From Mucilaginibacter sp. OK098 (GTDB lineage Bacteria; Bacteroidota; Bacteroidia; Sphingobacteriales; Sphingobacteriaceae), in contig NZ_FRCM01000005.1 in assembly GCF_900142915.1 (NCBI RefSeq), positions 372,001-436,000 on the forward strand: a stretch of 64,000 bases of DNA. Reading direction: 5' to 3'. The notes beneath the pieces were generated by a model that saw only the letters and a list, made by a program, of their open reading frames with translations, searched no databases and was not told the DNA's origin. This document shows, piece by piece, positions 56,603-64,000 of the stretch (the stretch's first letter is position 1; each line of letters opens with the position of its first letter). A program made the translations under genes and the position numbers.

Positions 56603-57232
56603 TCATAATTTTTCATAAGTCATATACCAGTTCCATTCCCAGGTTTTACCCTTGTCGGCAGAATAGGCCTGGCTCCACTTAAAATTCTTTTTATCGCTTG
56701 CATCCCAGCGGAGCAGCGCTATTATTTTTTTACCATTGTAAGTATCTTCAGCAAAAAAATCGCCGACGCCATTTTCAAACGAACCCACATTGGGTGTATC
56801 CATGGTGCCCACATTGCTGGCAGCCCAGTATATGCTCCAAAGTTTTGTTTTGGGGTTAAAAAGGCGAACGGTCAGGCCTTCAAAAGGTGGTTTTCCGTCA
56901 AATCCATCAAATGAGCCGGAATCAAAATTTGCAATGCTGTTTGAAAAAACTTTATGCATTTCAACTATTGCATCCAGCTTTACCCATTCTGTACAATTAT
57001 TCAGTCTTGTTTTAAGCCGCCGGTTATGGATCTTCCATTTGCCAACAAAAAAGTCAAAGTCTTTTGGCGATGAAGTTTTTGAGGCTATCATTTCCAGCTT
57101 TCCTGTCGAAGTGATCCTTGTGTTTTTCATCATTGATTCTCTTGGTGAAAGAACCTGGGCCCGGAGATATGAAACCTGCAGCACTAATAAAATTAGAGCA
57201 ATGGATTTTAAGAGGTATTGAATATTTTTCAT
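56603..57232 (-). CDS. Secreted protein of an unassigned family, paralogue 3
   Basis: 209 residues with a signal peptide (SIALILLVLQVSYLRAQ). It shares DFDFFVGKW, RLKTRLNNCTEW, VRLFNPKTKLWSIYWAASN, PNVGSFENG and WSQAYSADKGKTWEWNW with its neighbours. It is more divergent in the middle (a GSFDGFDGKPPF insertion). The start lies 50 bp after the paralogue 4 stop. Function unknown. Confidence 0.8.
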   Translation of the reverse strand: MKNIQYLLKSIALILLVLQVSYLRAQVLSPRESMMKNTRITSTGKLEMIASKTSSPKDFDFFVGKWKIHNRRLKTRLNNCTEWVKLDAIVEMHKVFSNSIANFDSGSFDGFDGKPPFEGLTVRLFNPKTKLWSIYWAASNVGTMDTPNVGSFENGVGDFFAEDTYNGKKIIALLRWDASDKKNFKWSQAYSADKGKTWEWNWYMTYEKL

Positions 57233-57282
57233 TTGTTTTATGATTTTGTAAGCGATAATTTTTTCAGTTGATTTTGACTAAT

Positions 57283-57876
57283 TTATTTTACCCTCGTATC
57301 GGTAGCAATCCAGTTTGCTTCCCAGGTTTTGCCGCCATCATCCGAAAAAGATTGCTCAAAATGACAGGTATCGGGCGTAAGTTCAGTGATAACAAAGCGC
57401 ACAAGGATGGCCCTGCCATTAAGGGTTTCCTGGTCAAAAAACTCACCCCGCCCGTTTTTGAACCCGCCGATAGTAGGCTGGCTCATAGCACCGGTGCCGG
57501 CGCCAGAAAAATTAAGGCTCCATTGCCGGCTTTGTGGGTTGTATAAACGTACGCTCAAGCCTTCTATATGGCCGGCCGGGCCATCAACTTCAAGCTCAAC
57601 CAGGTTGGCACGCCCACTCCAAACTTTACTCACTACAGTACTGCCGGTATATGCCACCCAGGTAGTGGAGCCGGTTAAAGGGTGCAGCAACCGTTTCAGA
57701 TCAGTTTTCCAGGTACCGATTTCGAAGTCGAAATCATGCTCCCCGTTCCGTTCTGCGGCCGATTGTTTTGAAACAGCTTTTGATGTATCTTTTTGCTGCT
57801 TTACAAACGCATAGAGCACATTAGCACCCAGCAGGCATATAATACTTGTTAAAAGCAGCTTATACATTATTTTCAT
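57283..57876 (-). CDS. Exported protein of an unassigned family, paralogue 4
   Basis: 197 residues from the ATG at 57876 (MKIMYKLLLTSIICLLG); a longer open frame to 57957 is not preferred because the signal peptide begins here. It has the same plan (HDFDFEIGTWKTDLKRLLHPLTGSTTW, SVRLYNPQSRQWSLNFS, then FEQSFSDDGGKTWEANW) but is the most divergent, perhaps the founder. It is the gene nearest the divergent MocR regulator. Confidence 0.8.
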   Translation of the reverse strand: MKIMYKLLLTSIICLLGANVLYAFVKQQKDTSKAVSKQSAAERNGEHDFDFEIGTWKTDLKRLLHPLTGSTTWVAYTGSTVVSKVWSGRANLVELEVDGPAGHIEGLSVRLYNPQSRQWSLNFSGAGTGAMSQPTIGGFKNGRGEFFDQETLNGRAILVRFVITELTPDTCHFEQSFSDDGGKTWEANWIATDTRVK

Positions 57877-57984
57877 ATAATTATAGTTTTGTTTTACTTT
57901 AAAACGCTGTGCAGATTTTATCCTGTTTATGTTTTTATGGCGATAAGAGAAGATCAAAATTAATTGTAAATTGGCCCTGCCAAA

Positions 57985-58016
57985 AGAGCCATTATAATAA
58001 ATTAAACAGAGCCATT
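57985..58016. promoter_or_regulatory. Candidate MocR operator: direct repeat AGAGCCATT with 23-bp period
   Basis: AGAGCCATT occurs at 57985-57993 and 58008-58016, immediately before the MocR start at 58019. The period equals that of the CTGGACTA repeats before the other MocR gene, though the word differs. Confidence 0.5.
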
Positions 58017-58018
58017 TG

Positions 58019-59503
58019 ATGGGGAAAATTACACCTCAAATATTAGTCACCTTTATCCGGATAAATAAAAAACCGGGTAAAACTATTAATCATCAACTGT
58101 ATGAACAGTTAAAGAATGGAATCTATGAGGGCATGCTGCGCCCTTTTGACAGGATGCCTTCCTCGCGCGAAATGAGCGTGGAGCTTAAAATTTCAAGGAA
58201 TATTGTACTACAGGTTTTTGATCAGTTAAAGATGGAGGGCTTTTTTGAGTCGAAAACCGGATCAGGAACATTTGTCAGTAAAAACGTCGATAAATTCTCC
58301 TATCCTAAAAGTCAGCCTATACGCCCGGTGCAAAAACCGGAACATTACACCGCCAGGCCATACGGACTTAATAATGCTTTTAAAGGACATATTAGCGCTT
58401 TGGAACCCAGGCGCCCCTTCCAACAGTCAATCCCTCTTATTCCGGAGTTTCCCTTCCCTGCCTGGGCCCGCATCAGTGCAGGCGTAAATAAAAATATAAA
58501 CCGGTTACATTTAGGCTACGATGATGCCCAGGGATATTTGCCTTTGCGGAAAGCACTGTGCGACCATCTGCGTATTTCAAGATCAATAAATTGCGACCCG
58601 GAAAATATGCTGATTGTGAATGGTACCAGGCAGGCCCTGCATTTAGCCGCTGAATTGTTATTGAATAAAGGAGATCAATGCTGGATGGAAGATCCGGGAT
58701 ATGCGGGAGCAACATCGGCTATTCAGCGGTTTGGCGGGCAGATCTGTCCTGTACCGGTAACAAGCGATGGCCTGGACCTGGATTTTGCCATGCATAATTA
58801 TCCAAAATCAAAGCTTGCCTATGTAACTCCATCGCACCAATTCCCGATGGGCAATACAATGGCGCTTAACGACCGGATAAAGTTATTGAACTGGGCAAAG
58901 GATAACCAGATGTGGATCATAGAAGATGATTACGACAGCGAGTTCAGGTACGATAGCCGCCCTATCCCTGCGCTGCAAGGTATGGACACCAACGGAAATG
59001 TTATATATTCAGGTACATTAAGCAAGGTTTTATTGCCTGCCTTACGTTTAGGCTATATGGTTTTTCCTACCGAAGCCATGGCCAGACAGTTTGCTACCGC
59101 AAAATCTGTAATTGACGGGCAGGGCAATATAATTACCCAGGCTATTGTAAGCGAATTTATCAGCCAGGGGCATTTTAGCCGCCATGTAAGGCGAATGCGA
59201 CTGTTATACAAAAAAGCCCAGGACGATTTAGTAAGTCTGATAAACCTGCATCTAAGAGACAGGCTAACACCTGTTCCGGTAGAAGCAGGCATGCACTTTA
59301 TAGCCTGGCTGTCAACATCAATTAATGCCGGAATAATTGCAAATGAATGTTTTAAAGCAGGTGTAATTATTAACCCGCTTAGCAGCTCCGGGATTAAATT
59401 CAAGCATCCCAATGGATTGATTTTGGGGTTTGCAGGTTTTTCATTTGGGGAGATGGAGAAGGCTGTACTTATATTAAAACAGGTGCTGGATAAGCATTTA
59501 TAG
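58019..59503 (+). CDS. Second MocR-type regulator
   Basis: 494 residues from the ATG at 58019 (a TTG one codon earlier is also possible). A GntR winged helix (INHQLYEQLKNGIYEGML, MPSSREMSVELKISRNIV) is followed by an aminotransferase fold with PLP lysine near residue 335 in SGTLSKVLLPALRLGYM and DDYDSEFRYDSRPIPAL upstream. It diverges from the four-paralogue cluster (142 bp between starts), which it probably controls. The direct repeat lies between them. Confidence 0.9.
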   Translation: MGKITPQILVTFIRINKKPGKTINHQLYEQLKNGIYEGMLRPFDRMPSSREMSVELKISRNIVLQVFDQLKMEGFFESKTGSGTFVSKNVDKFSYPKSQPIRPVQKPEHYTARPYGLNNAFKGHISALEPRRPFQQSIPLIPEFPFPAWARISAGVNKNINRLHLGYDDAQGYLPLRKALCDHLRISRSINCDPENMLIVNGTRQALHLAAELLLNKGDQCWMEDPGYAGATSAIQRFGGQICPVPVTSDGLDLDFAMHNYPKSKLAYVTPSHQFPMGNTMALNDRIKLLNWAKDNQMWIIEDDYDSEFRYDSRPIPALQGMDTNGNVIYSGTLSKVLLPALRLGYMVFPTEAMARQFATAKSVIDGQGNIITQAIVSEFISQGHFSRHVRRMRLLYKKAQDDLVSLINLHLRDRLTPVPVEAGMHFIAWLSTSINAGIIANECFKAGVIINPLSSSGIKFKHPNGLILGFAGFSFGEMEKAVLILKQVLDKHL

Positions 59504-59696
59504 TGCTTTACTTATAAGTGCTATTTTCATTGTCATAGGCAAAAATTTTCAAAACTTTCGATCAAAAGCTTCTGTCGGATTAAAGCCTAAGTGGTTAAGC
59601 GTAAAACATTATAAGAATTTAATGGTTTAAAGTTTGATCTTAGTTTATTACAAAAACAAGTAATAAATATGAATTTAAATATTGGTAACCCTTAAA

Positions 59697-61031
59697 ATGC
59701 ATTATATACCTGGCCGTAAAAGGTTTTCTTTTTTATTAAAGATTTTATTATTGTTCCTATTTACAGGCATACATTATGGTGCTTACAGCCAGGTAACAAC
59801 TGCTGCTGATTCTTTAAAAGCAGCGTCTTTACGAGCTGATTCTATAAGGGTTAAGCAGGCTGCTGCACTTTCAAAACAATTTGATTTTGGCGACCTGATC
59901 AGGGACATCCTGCATCCAAACAAGGTGCCCGATTCAACTCGTAAAAAACCATCGGGTATTACTATTGTACCCAATATAGCCTCAAATCCAACTATTGGCT
60001 CGCAATTAGGAATCAAGGCGGTAGCAGGCAGAAAACTTGGTAATGACCCAAATACGCTCTTGTCTGTGGCTGCAACATCAGCCTCAATTACTACCAAGGG
60101 GATCATTTATTTTTATGTTAATCACAATATCTATACCCCCGGCAATAAGTGGAATTTCCAGGGTAATTTTGTTGTTGCAAAAACGGTTACCCCTGATGAG
60201 GGGTTAGGCATAGGCCGTAACCCCGGGGGGAGTGAAACCGACCAGGTATTGGCGAATCCGGAGCGTAAGGCCCGTGCGCTCAATTCTATATATTTAAATC
60301 TCAGGGAAAAAGTATATAAAGAAATTCAAAAAAATCTTTATGTTGGGGTAGGGGCATCTTTTGACATCAGGACGAAAATTAAACAAAGGGATACATCAAA
60401 TTTAACGCCTTACAATATCTATAGTGATGAGCACGGATTTAAACGGGGTGATTACAGGGCAGACGGCCTGCTCTTCAATCTACAATATACCACGCGTGAT
60501 AATCAGAATCGCGCTTATAAAGGGATCTATGTGGATGCAGGCTTCCGCGTTAATTCAACATTGCTGGCAAGCTCAAAAAGTTCAGTACAATTTACCACCG
60601 ATTTTAGGAAATATTTTAGTCTCTCTGCCGAAAACCCGGAACATGTTCTTGCATTTTGGAATTGGGGATCATACCTGATCAGTGGTAATGTGCCCTACCT
60701 GGAGTTACCGGGAACAAGTAAAGATGGAACCTTCAGGAGCGGAAGAGGATACACCTCAGGTTATTTTAAAGGCACGAAGTATAACTATTCGGAAGTTGAA
60801 TACCGTTTCCCGATATTGGCTAACAAGTTTGTTAGTGGTGTTACTTTTGCCAACGCACAAACCGCAAATGATGAAGCCGGTACAAAAATATTTGAGCATT
60901 TTCAGTATGGATATGGTGCAGGCCTGCGTTTGCTGTTTAATAAGGCTACACGTACCAATTTGTGCCTTGATTATGCCTTTGGAAATTATAACTCCCACGG
61001 TTTCTTTTTGAATTTAAATGAAACTTTTTAG
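59697..61031 (+). CDS. BamA/surface-antigen-like outer-membrane barrel without POTRA domains
   Basis: 444 residues from the ATG at 59697, with a signal peptide (LLKILLLFLFTGIHYGAYSQ). After a short helical linker rich in A and D (TTAADSLKAASLRADSIRV), the rest has strands like the 16-strand Omp85 barrel: VPNIASNPTIGSQLGIKAVAG, FNLQYTTRDNQNRAYKGIYVD, SEVEYRFPILANKFVSGVTF, and a final NLNETF with a C-terminal phenylalanine. No POTRA domain is present, so assembly of other proteins is unlikely; such barrels may work with an exported partner. It converges with the ECF sigma gene. Confidence 0.8.
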   Translation: MHYIPGRKRFSFLLKILLLFLFTGIHYGAYSQVTTAADSLKAASLRADSIRVKQAAALSKQFDFGDLIRDILHPNKVPDSTRKKPSGITIVPNIASNPTIGSQLGIKAVAGRKLGNDPNTLLSVAATSASITTKGIIYFYVNHNIYTPGNKWNFQGNFVVAKTVTPDEGLGIGRNPGGSETDQVLANPERKARALNSIYLNLREKVYKEIQKNLYVGVGASFDIRTKIKQRDTSNLTPYNIYSDEHGFKRGDYRADGLLFNLQYTTRDNQNRAYKGIYVDAGFRVNSTLLASSKSSVQFTTDFRKYFSLSAENPEHVLAFWNWGSYLISGNVPYLELPGTSKDGTFRSGRGYTSGYFKGTKYNYSEVEYRFPILANKFVSGVTFANAQTANDEAGTKIFEHFQYGYGAGLRLLFNKATRTNLCLDYAFGNYNSHGFFLNLNETF

Positions 61032-61096
61032 CATTAAACCCTTAAGAAAATTACTCTGCCCGGTTTGAATTCGATAATGCGTTAACACGAAATAGC

Positions 61097-61681
61097 TTAT
61101 TTATTCAGGGTGCTCAGCAATAGCAAAACAGCTATATCTTTAAAATGTAAACGCAAAAATTTTAGCGCATGGGTTATTTGGTTTTCAACTGTTCGCTTTG
61201 AGATGCCAAAGTGTGCCGCTATTTCATCATTGGTCATCTGTTGGATCCTGCTTAGCAGAAAAATCTCGCGGCAACGTTTTGGGAGCTGGAGTAAATGATC
61301 ATTAACTGAGCTTTCAAGATCAAGGGAGGCTAACTTTTCTTCGCCGGCATTAGCTTGTTGTATGCTTGTTTCATCGTCATAATTTTCAACATATATTAAT
61401 GGTGATGCTTTCCGCGCTTTAAAACATTTATAAACATGGTACCGGGTTGAACTGGTTAAATAACCTTTGAGTGAAATGATCTCATATTCTTTTCGTTTTT
61501 GCCAGATGTTCAGGAAAATATCATGTACAATATCGGCGCTTAAAGCCGCATCCCGTAGATAATTATATGCACTGGTATACATAGCAGACCAATAACGCTC
61601 AAAAAGCATATCGAATGCTTTCCTGTCATCGCACTTTATTGCCTGCCAGAGTTGATGATCTGTAAACTCCTGTTTAATCAC
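61097..61681 (-). CDS. ECF RNA polymerase sigma factor (FecI-like)
   Basis: 194 residues. Region 2 (AFDMLFERYWSAMYTSAYNYL, DIVHDIFLNIWQKR) and region 4 (LPKRCREIFLLSRIQQMTNDEIAAHFGISKRTVENQITHAL) are clear. In Bacteroidota such factors are paired with FecR anti-sigma proteins and TonB transporters. A FecR-type gene is present 1.18 kb away, but divergent, with the toxin-antitoxin pair between them. Confidence 0.93.
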   Translation of the reverse strand: MIKQEFTDHQLWQAIKCDDRKAFDMLFERYWSAMYTSAYNYLRDAALSADIVHDIFLNIWQKRKEYEIISLKGYLTSSTRYHVYKCFKARKASPLIYVENYDDETSIQQANAGEEKLASLDLESSVNDHLLQLPKRCREIFLLSRIQQMTNDEIAAHFGISKRTVENQITHALKFLRLHFKDIAVLLLLSTLNK

Positions 61682-62079
61682 GCGTAATTAATTACCACAA
61701 AGACATATTTTTCGAATGTATTATTTTTTTAATTAATTCAGTTAAAAACATATTGTTTCATAATTTTTTTGAACATAAAACTGAGGTAAATAATTATCAC
61801 CTGTAAAAAATAAGTAGTGTAAAAAAGTACTAAACCCGGGTAGGTTTTCGGACCACACCATCCACTTGAAAATAAGATATAATTAGTTTTTCGTGAACGC
61901 TGTTTGGCTTTGAAAAACACAATTGTGAGTCACATGAGGCGGTGAGACAAAAAAGCAGTACCGGGTAAGACAGGTTAAAAATCAGCGTTTCTTATAGCTT
62001 TGTAAAAATATTAAACTGGTAATCATGGTCATATCGGGTGGCACGGCAAATATTGATCAACGTCATGGCACCAATAATA
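61682..62079. other. Gap between sigma factor and toxin genes
   Basis: No gene is seen. The left arm of the inverted repeat that brackets the toxin-antitoxin pair lies at 61930-61949. The stretch before 61800 is very AT-rich and may hold the sigma gene's promoter. Confidence 0.5.
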
Positions 62080-62412
62080 TTAGATCAACCCCTGGTCTTT
62101 CAATCGCTGTACAAGGGTACTGATATTAGCTGTATCATGTTCGCTTTTTAGGTAAATCTCAGTTAGCAAAACCGTTTCCTGATCCAAAATAATATAGGTG
62201 ATTACTCTTGCGCCGCCAGATTTGCCTTTGTTGGTTCCCGAAATTGACATACGGATTTTATAGAAATTATTTCCCAGTTCGGTGCCCATCCTGGGATCGA
62301 CGGCTAAATCAGCAACCAGTTTAGTTATATCGCTTTTTATTCCAATATGCTTTTTGGCAATTCTTTTTGCTTCTTTTGCAAATTCTGAAGCGATGACAAC
62401 CTTATAGCTCAT
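62080..62412 (-). CDS. RelE/ParE-superfamily toxin
   Basis: 110 residues, compatible with the family. It begins SYKVVIASEFAKEAKRIAKKH, a helix typical of RelE-type toxins. The strands GNNFYKIRMSISGTNKGKSGGARVITYII and ETVLLTEIYLKSEHDT follow. Such toxins cut mRNA at the ribosome or inhibit gyrase. The start overlaps the antitoxin stop by 11 bp, the normal order antitoxin first. A C-terminal extension (TANISTLVQRLKDQGLI) is present. Confidence 0.8.
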   Translation of the reverse strand: MSYKVVIASEFAKEAKRIAKKHIGIKSDITKLVADLAVDPRMGTELGNNFYKIRMSISGTNKGKSGGARVITYIILDQETVLLTEIYLKSEHDTANISTLVQRLKDQGLI

Positions 62413-62644
62413 TTAAAAACTCACTTGCATCCTGGAGTTTGATTTTGCCTTCTTTGTACAATTTAATCTCCTCCGCAGATTTTCTCAGACGGTCATAAAT
62501 CACTTGTTCGGATTTAGATAACGCCTTGCCAGCAGCATCAGGATGCTGATCTATATTGTAATCCAAACCAAAAGCGTCCAAAACAGCTTTAATGGCCTTT
62601 TCGGTCTTTTTGTTGTCAATATTTACAGTAAGCGTTGTCATCAT
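62402..62644 (-). CDS. Antitoxin partner of the RelE/ParE toxin
   Basis: 80 residues from the ATG at 62644 (MMTTLTVNIDNKKTEKAIKAVL), or 79 from the next ATG. The N-terminus looks like a DNA-binding or dimerising strand-helix unit. The C-terminal part (SEQVIYDRLRKSAEEIKLYKEGKIKLQDASEFLNEL) is the charged helix that usually wraps the toxin. It would neutralise the toxin and repress its own operon. The stop overlaps the toxin start. Confidence 0.75.
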   Translation of the reverse strand: MMTTLTVNIDNKKTEKAIKAVLDAFGLDYNIDQHPDAAGKALSKSEQVIYDRLRKSAEEIKLYKEGKIKLQDASEFLNEL

Positions 62645-62865
62645 AACAAAAATACAATATTCTTTAGACAAGAAAAATATAAATGGTAAAATCGCGTATT
62701 GTGCACCTCCGGGTCACCGGGTTATGCTGTAGCAGCACTGTCTCACCGGTAATGTGAAAATGTCCCATCGCTTTCAGTTATTTACAAATGCATAAAAAAA
62801 ATAATTTTTATGTGTGTTGAGGAAAAGAATGTGCTCTATTACTATAACAACCAATTATAAATTTC

Positions 62866-64000
62866 ATGACTCCAAAGGAATATATTTCATTATATGAAAA
62901 ATGTAATGCCGGCAATTGTACTGTTGACGAAAAAAAACTATTGGAGGAATACCAGGATAATTTTGAGCTTACTGAAGGCGAATGGAATGCCGGCATGGGT
63001 ACAAAAGAGGAGGTAAGATCAGCTATTTATAATAAACTGCAGAAAAACATAGGCGGTGCTCCGGTGAGAAAATTGGTCCCTGCCAGGTATTGGGTGGCAG
63101 CAGCCAGTGTGATTTTGGCACTATCAGTAAGCCTGTTATTATTTAGAGATAAGAAAGCCAGTGAAGTACGGACAAATAACCCAACAGCGTATATAAAGCA
63201 CGATATTTTACCTGGCGGCAATAAGGCCATACTTACACTGGCAAACGGCAGCAAAATTATACTGGGAAATTCAGGGCGCATCACATTAACCAACCAAGGG
63301 CAGGCAACTATTAATAAGTTGAACAATGGCCAGTTGGTTTATAGCGTCAACAGTAAACAGGCCCAAAGCACCACATTATATAATACCGCAACCACGCCAA
63401 AAGGCGGTCAATATGAGGTAGTGCTTTCTGATGGCACAAAAGTGTGGCTTAACGCGGCATCTTCATTAAAATACCCGGTTGTGTTTTCAGGTAATGAGCG
63501 CCATGTTGAGTTAACAGGCGAAGCCTATTTTGAAGTGGCAAAAAATAAGAAAATGCCTTTTTCGGTAGCTGTAAAAGGGACCAGCATCCAGGTTTTAGGG
63601 ACTCATTTTAATGTAATGGCCTATGATGACGATAGCAACATGATAACAACCTTACTTGAAGGTTCAGTAAAGCTGAGAAAAGAAGGCGCAGAAACATTGT
63701 TAAAACCCGGACAGCAGGCCGTACTTGCCGATGGACAAGCTAACTATCGGGTGTCAGAGGTAAATACCGATGAAGCAGTGGCCTGGAAAAATGGCTATTT
63801 TATATTTGATAACGAAAACATCCAGAGTATTATGAAAAGAGTTGCACGCTGGTATGATGTGGATGTGAAATATAACGGTGCAGTAAAAGATCAGGATTTT
63901 GGAGGAGCGGTTTCCCGTTTTTCAAATGTAACCGAGTTATTAAAAGTATTGGAGTTAACCGGAACTATTCACTTTAAGATAGAAGGGAGGGCTATCACAG
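62866..64000 (+). CDS. FecR-family anti-sigma factor, 3' end outside the window
   Basis: The frame opens with ATG at 62866 (MTPKEYISLYEKCNAGNC) and stays open to the edge, 378 residues. An N-terminal cytoplasmic domain for sigma binding is followed by one membrane helix (WVAAASVILALSVSLLLF, about residues 76-95). The FecR periplasmic domain has TTPKGGQYEVVLSDGTKVWLNAASSLKYP, ELTGEAYFEVAKNKKMPF, VLGTHFNVMAY and the C-terminal start of the secretin-like domain. It relays a TonB transporter signal to its sigma factor. It diverges from the sigma gene at 61097. Confidence 0.93.
   Translation, partial: MTPKEYISLYEKCNAGNCTVDEKKLLEEYQDNFELTEGEWNAGMGTKEEVRSAIYNKLQKNIGGAPVRKLVPARYWVAAASVILALSVSLLLFRDKKASEVRTNNPTAYIKHDILPGGNKAILTLANGSKIILGNSGRITLTNQGQATINKLNNGQLVYSVNSKQAQSTTLYNTATTPKGGQYEVVLSDGTKVWLNAASSLKYPVVFSGNERHVELTGEAYFEVAKNKKMPFSVAVKGTSIQVLGTHFNVMAYDDDSNMITTLLEGSVKLRKEGAETLLKPGQQAVLADGQANYRVSEVNTDEAVAWKNGYFIFDNENIQSIMKRVARWYDVDVKYNGAVKDQDFGGAVSRFSNVTELLKVLELTGTIHFKIEGRAIT

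Larger units (their letters stand above)
61930..62757. repeat. Imperfect inverted repeats bracketing the toxin-antitoxin pair
   Basis: The left arm is TCACAT-GAGG-CGGTGAGACA (61930-61949). The right arm, as reverse complement of 62739-62757, is TCACAT-TAC-CGGTGAGACA. They match over 16 bases with a 4- versus 3-nt spacer and enclose 828 bp. No transposase or clear target duplication is seen. Confidence 0.6.

Noticed and set aside
61738..61920. 60-codon open frame in the gap beside the sigma gene
   Set aside because: Low complexity and no ribosome-binding site or family; likely chance.

Overview
The window comes from a Bacteroidota chromosome, most likely family Sphingobacteriaceae and close to Mucilaginibacter. 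This is inferred from a SusC/SusD pair with a one-piece hybrid two-component regulator, FecI/FecR-type signalling, promoter octamers of the form TAnnTTTG, the AT-rich intergenic style and the enzyme repertoire. No tRNA, rRNA, CRISPR array or transposase gene was seen.

Layout. 0-4 kb: the 3' part of a ChbG/HpnK-like deacetylase, a MITE-like repeat, a LolA-like lipoprotein carrier and an FtsK translocase. 4.2-6.7 kb: a two-gene MBOAT acyltransferase plus SGNH-like cassette. 6.8-11 kb: an ankyrin protein, a 660-bp gene-free stretch, an outer-membrane barrel and an M1 metallopeptidase. 11-15.6 kb: a minus-strand operon of alpha/beta hydrolase, membrane-anchored MurF-like ligase, Ddl, D-amino-acid aminotransferase and a small membrane protein, a compact D-Ala-D-Ala route. 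15.7-19.7 kb: an NTF2-like protein, a MocR regulator divergent from a DoxX-DMT exporter pair, and a lipoprotein. 19.8-24.6 kb: an L-arabinose operon (NrtR/AraR-type regulator, araB, araD, araA). 24.9-29 kb: a GH39-like glycosidase, then glycerate kinase with a GntP permease.

29-53 kb is a polysaccharide utilisation locus: hybrid sensor, SusC, SusD, a large FG-GAP/UnbV lipoprotein, a vanadium-haloperoxidase/PAP2-like lipoprotein, a LacZ-type GH2, an esterase and two more GH2 enzymes. With the neighbouring arabinose genes and GH39 enzyme this suggests an arabinose- and galactose-containing plant glycan (inference). 53-59.5 kb: a DUF1080 protein, a hairpin-rich gap, four tandem paralogues of an unassigned secreted family (one broken by a single stop codon) and a second, divergent MocR regulator. 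59.7-64 kb: a surface-antigen barrel, an ECF sigma factor, a RelE-type toxin-antitoxin pair bracketed by inverted repeats, and a FecR-type anti-sigma factor cut by the window end.

The most interesting points are (i) 7-nt repeat arrays that begin exactly at the TAG stop codon of two unrelated genes; (ii) direct repeats with the same 23-bp period at both MocR promoters; (iii) the membrane-anchored MurF-like ligase operon; (iv) the UnbV lipoprotein and haloperoxidase-like pair inside the PUL; (v) the toxin-antitoxin pair within inverted repeats between a sigma gene and a divergent FecR gene; and (vi) a CCCCCCT direct repeat of 22-bp period ahead of susC.
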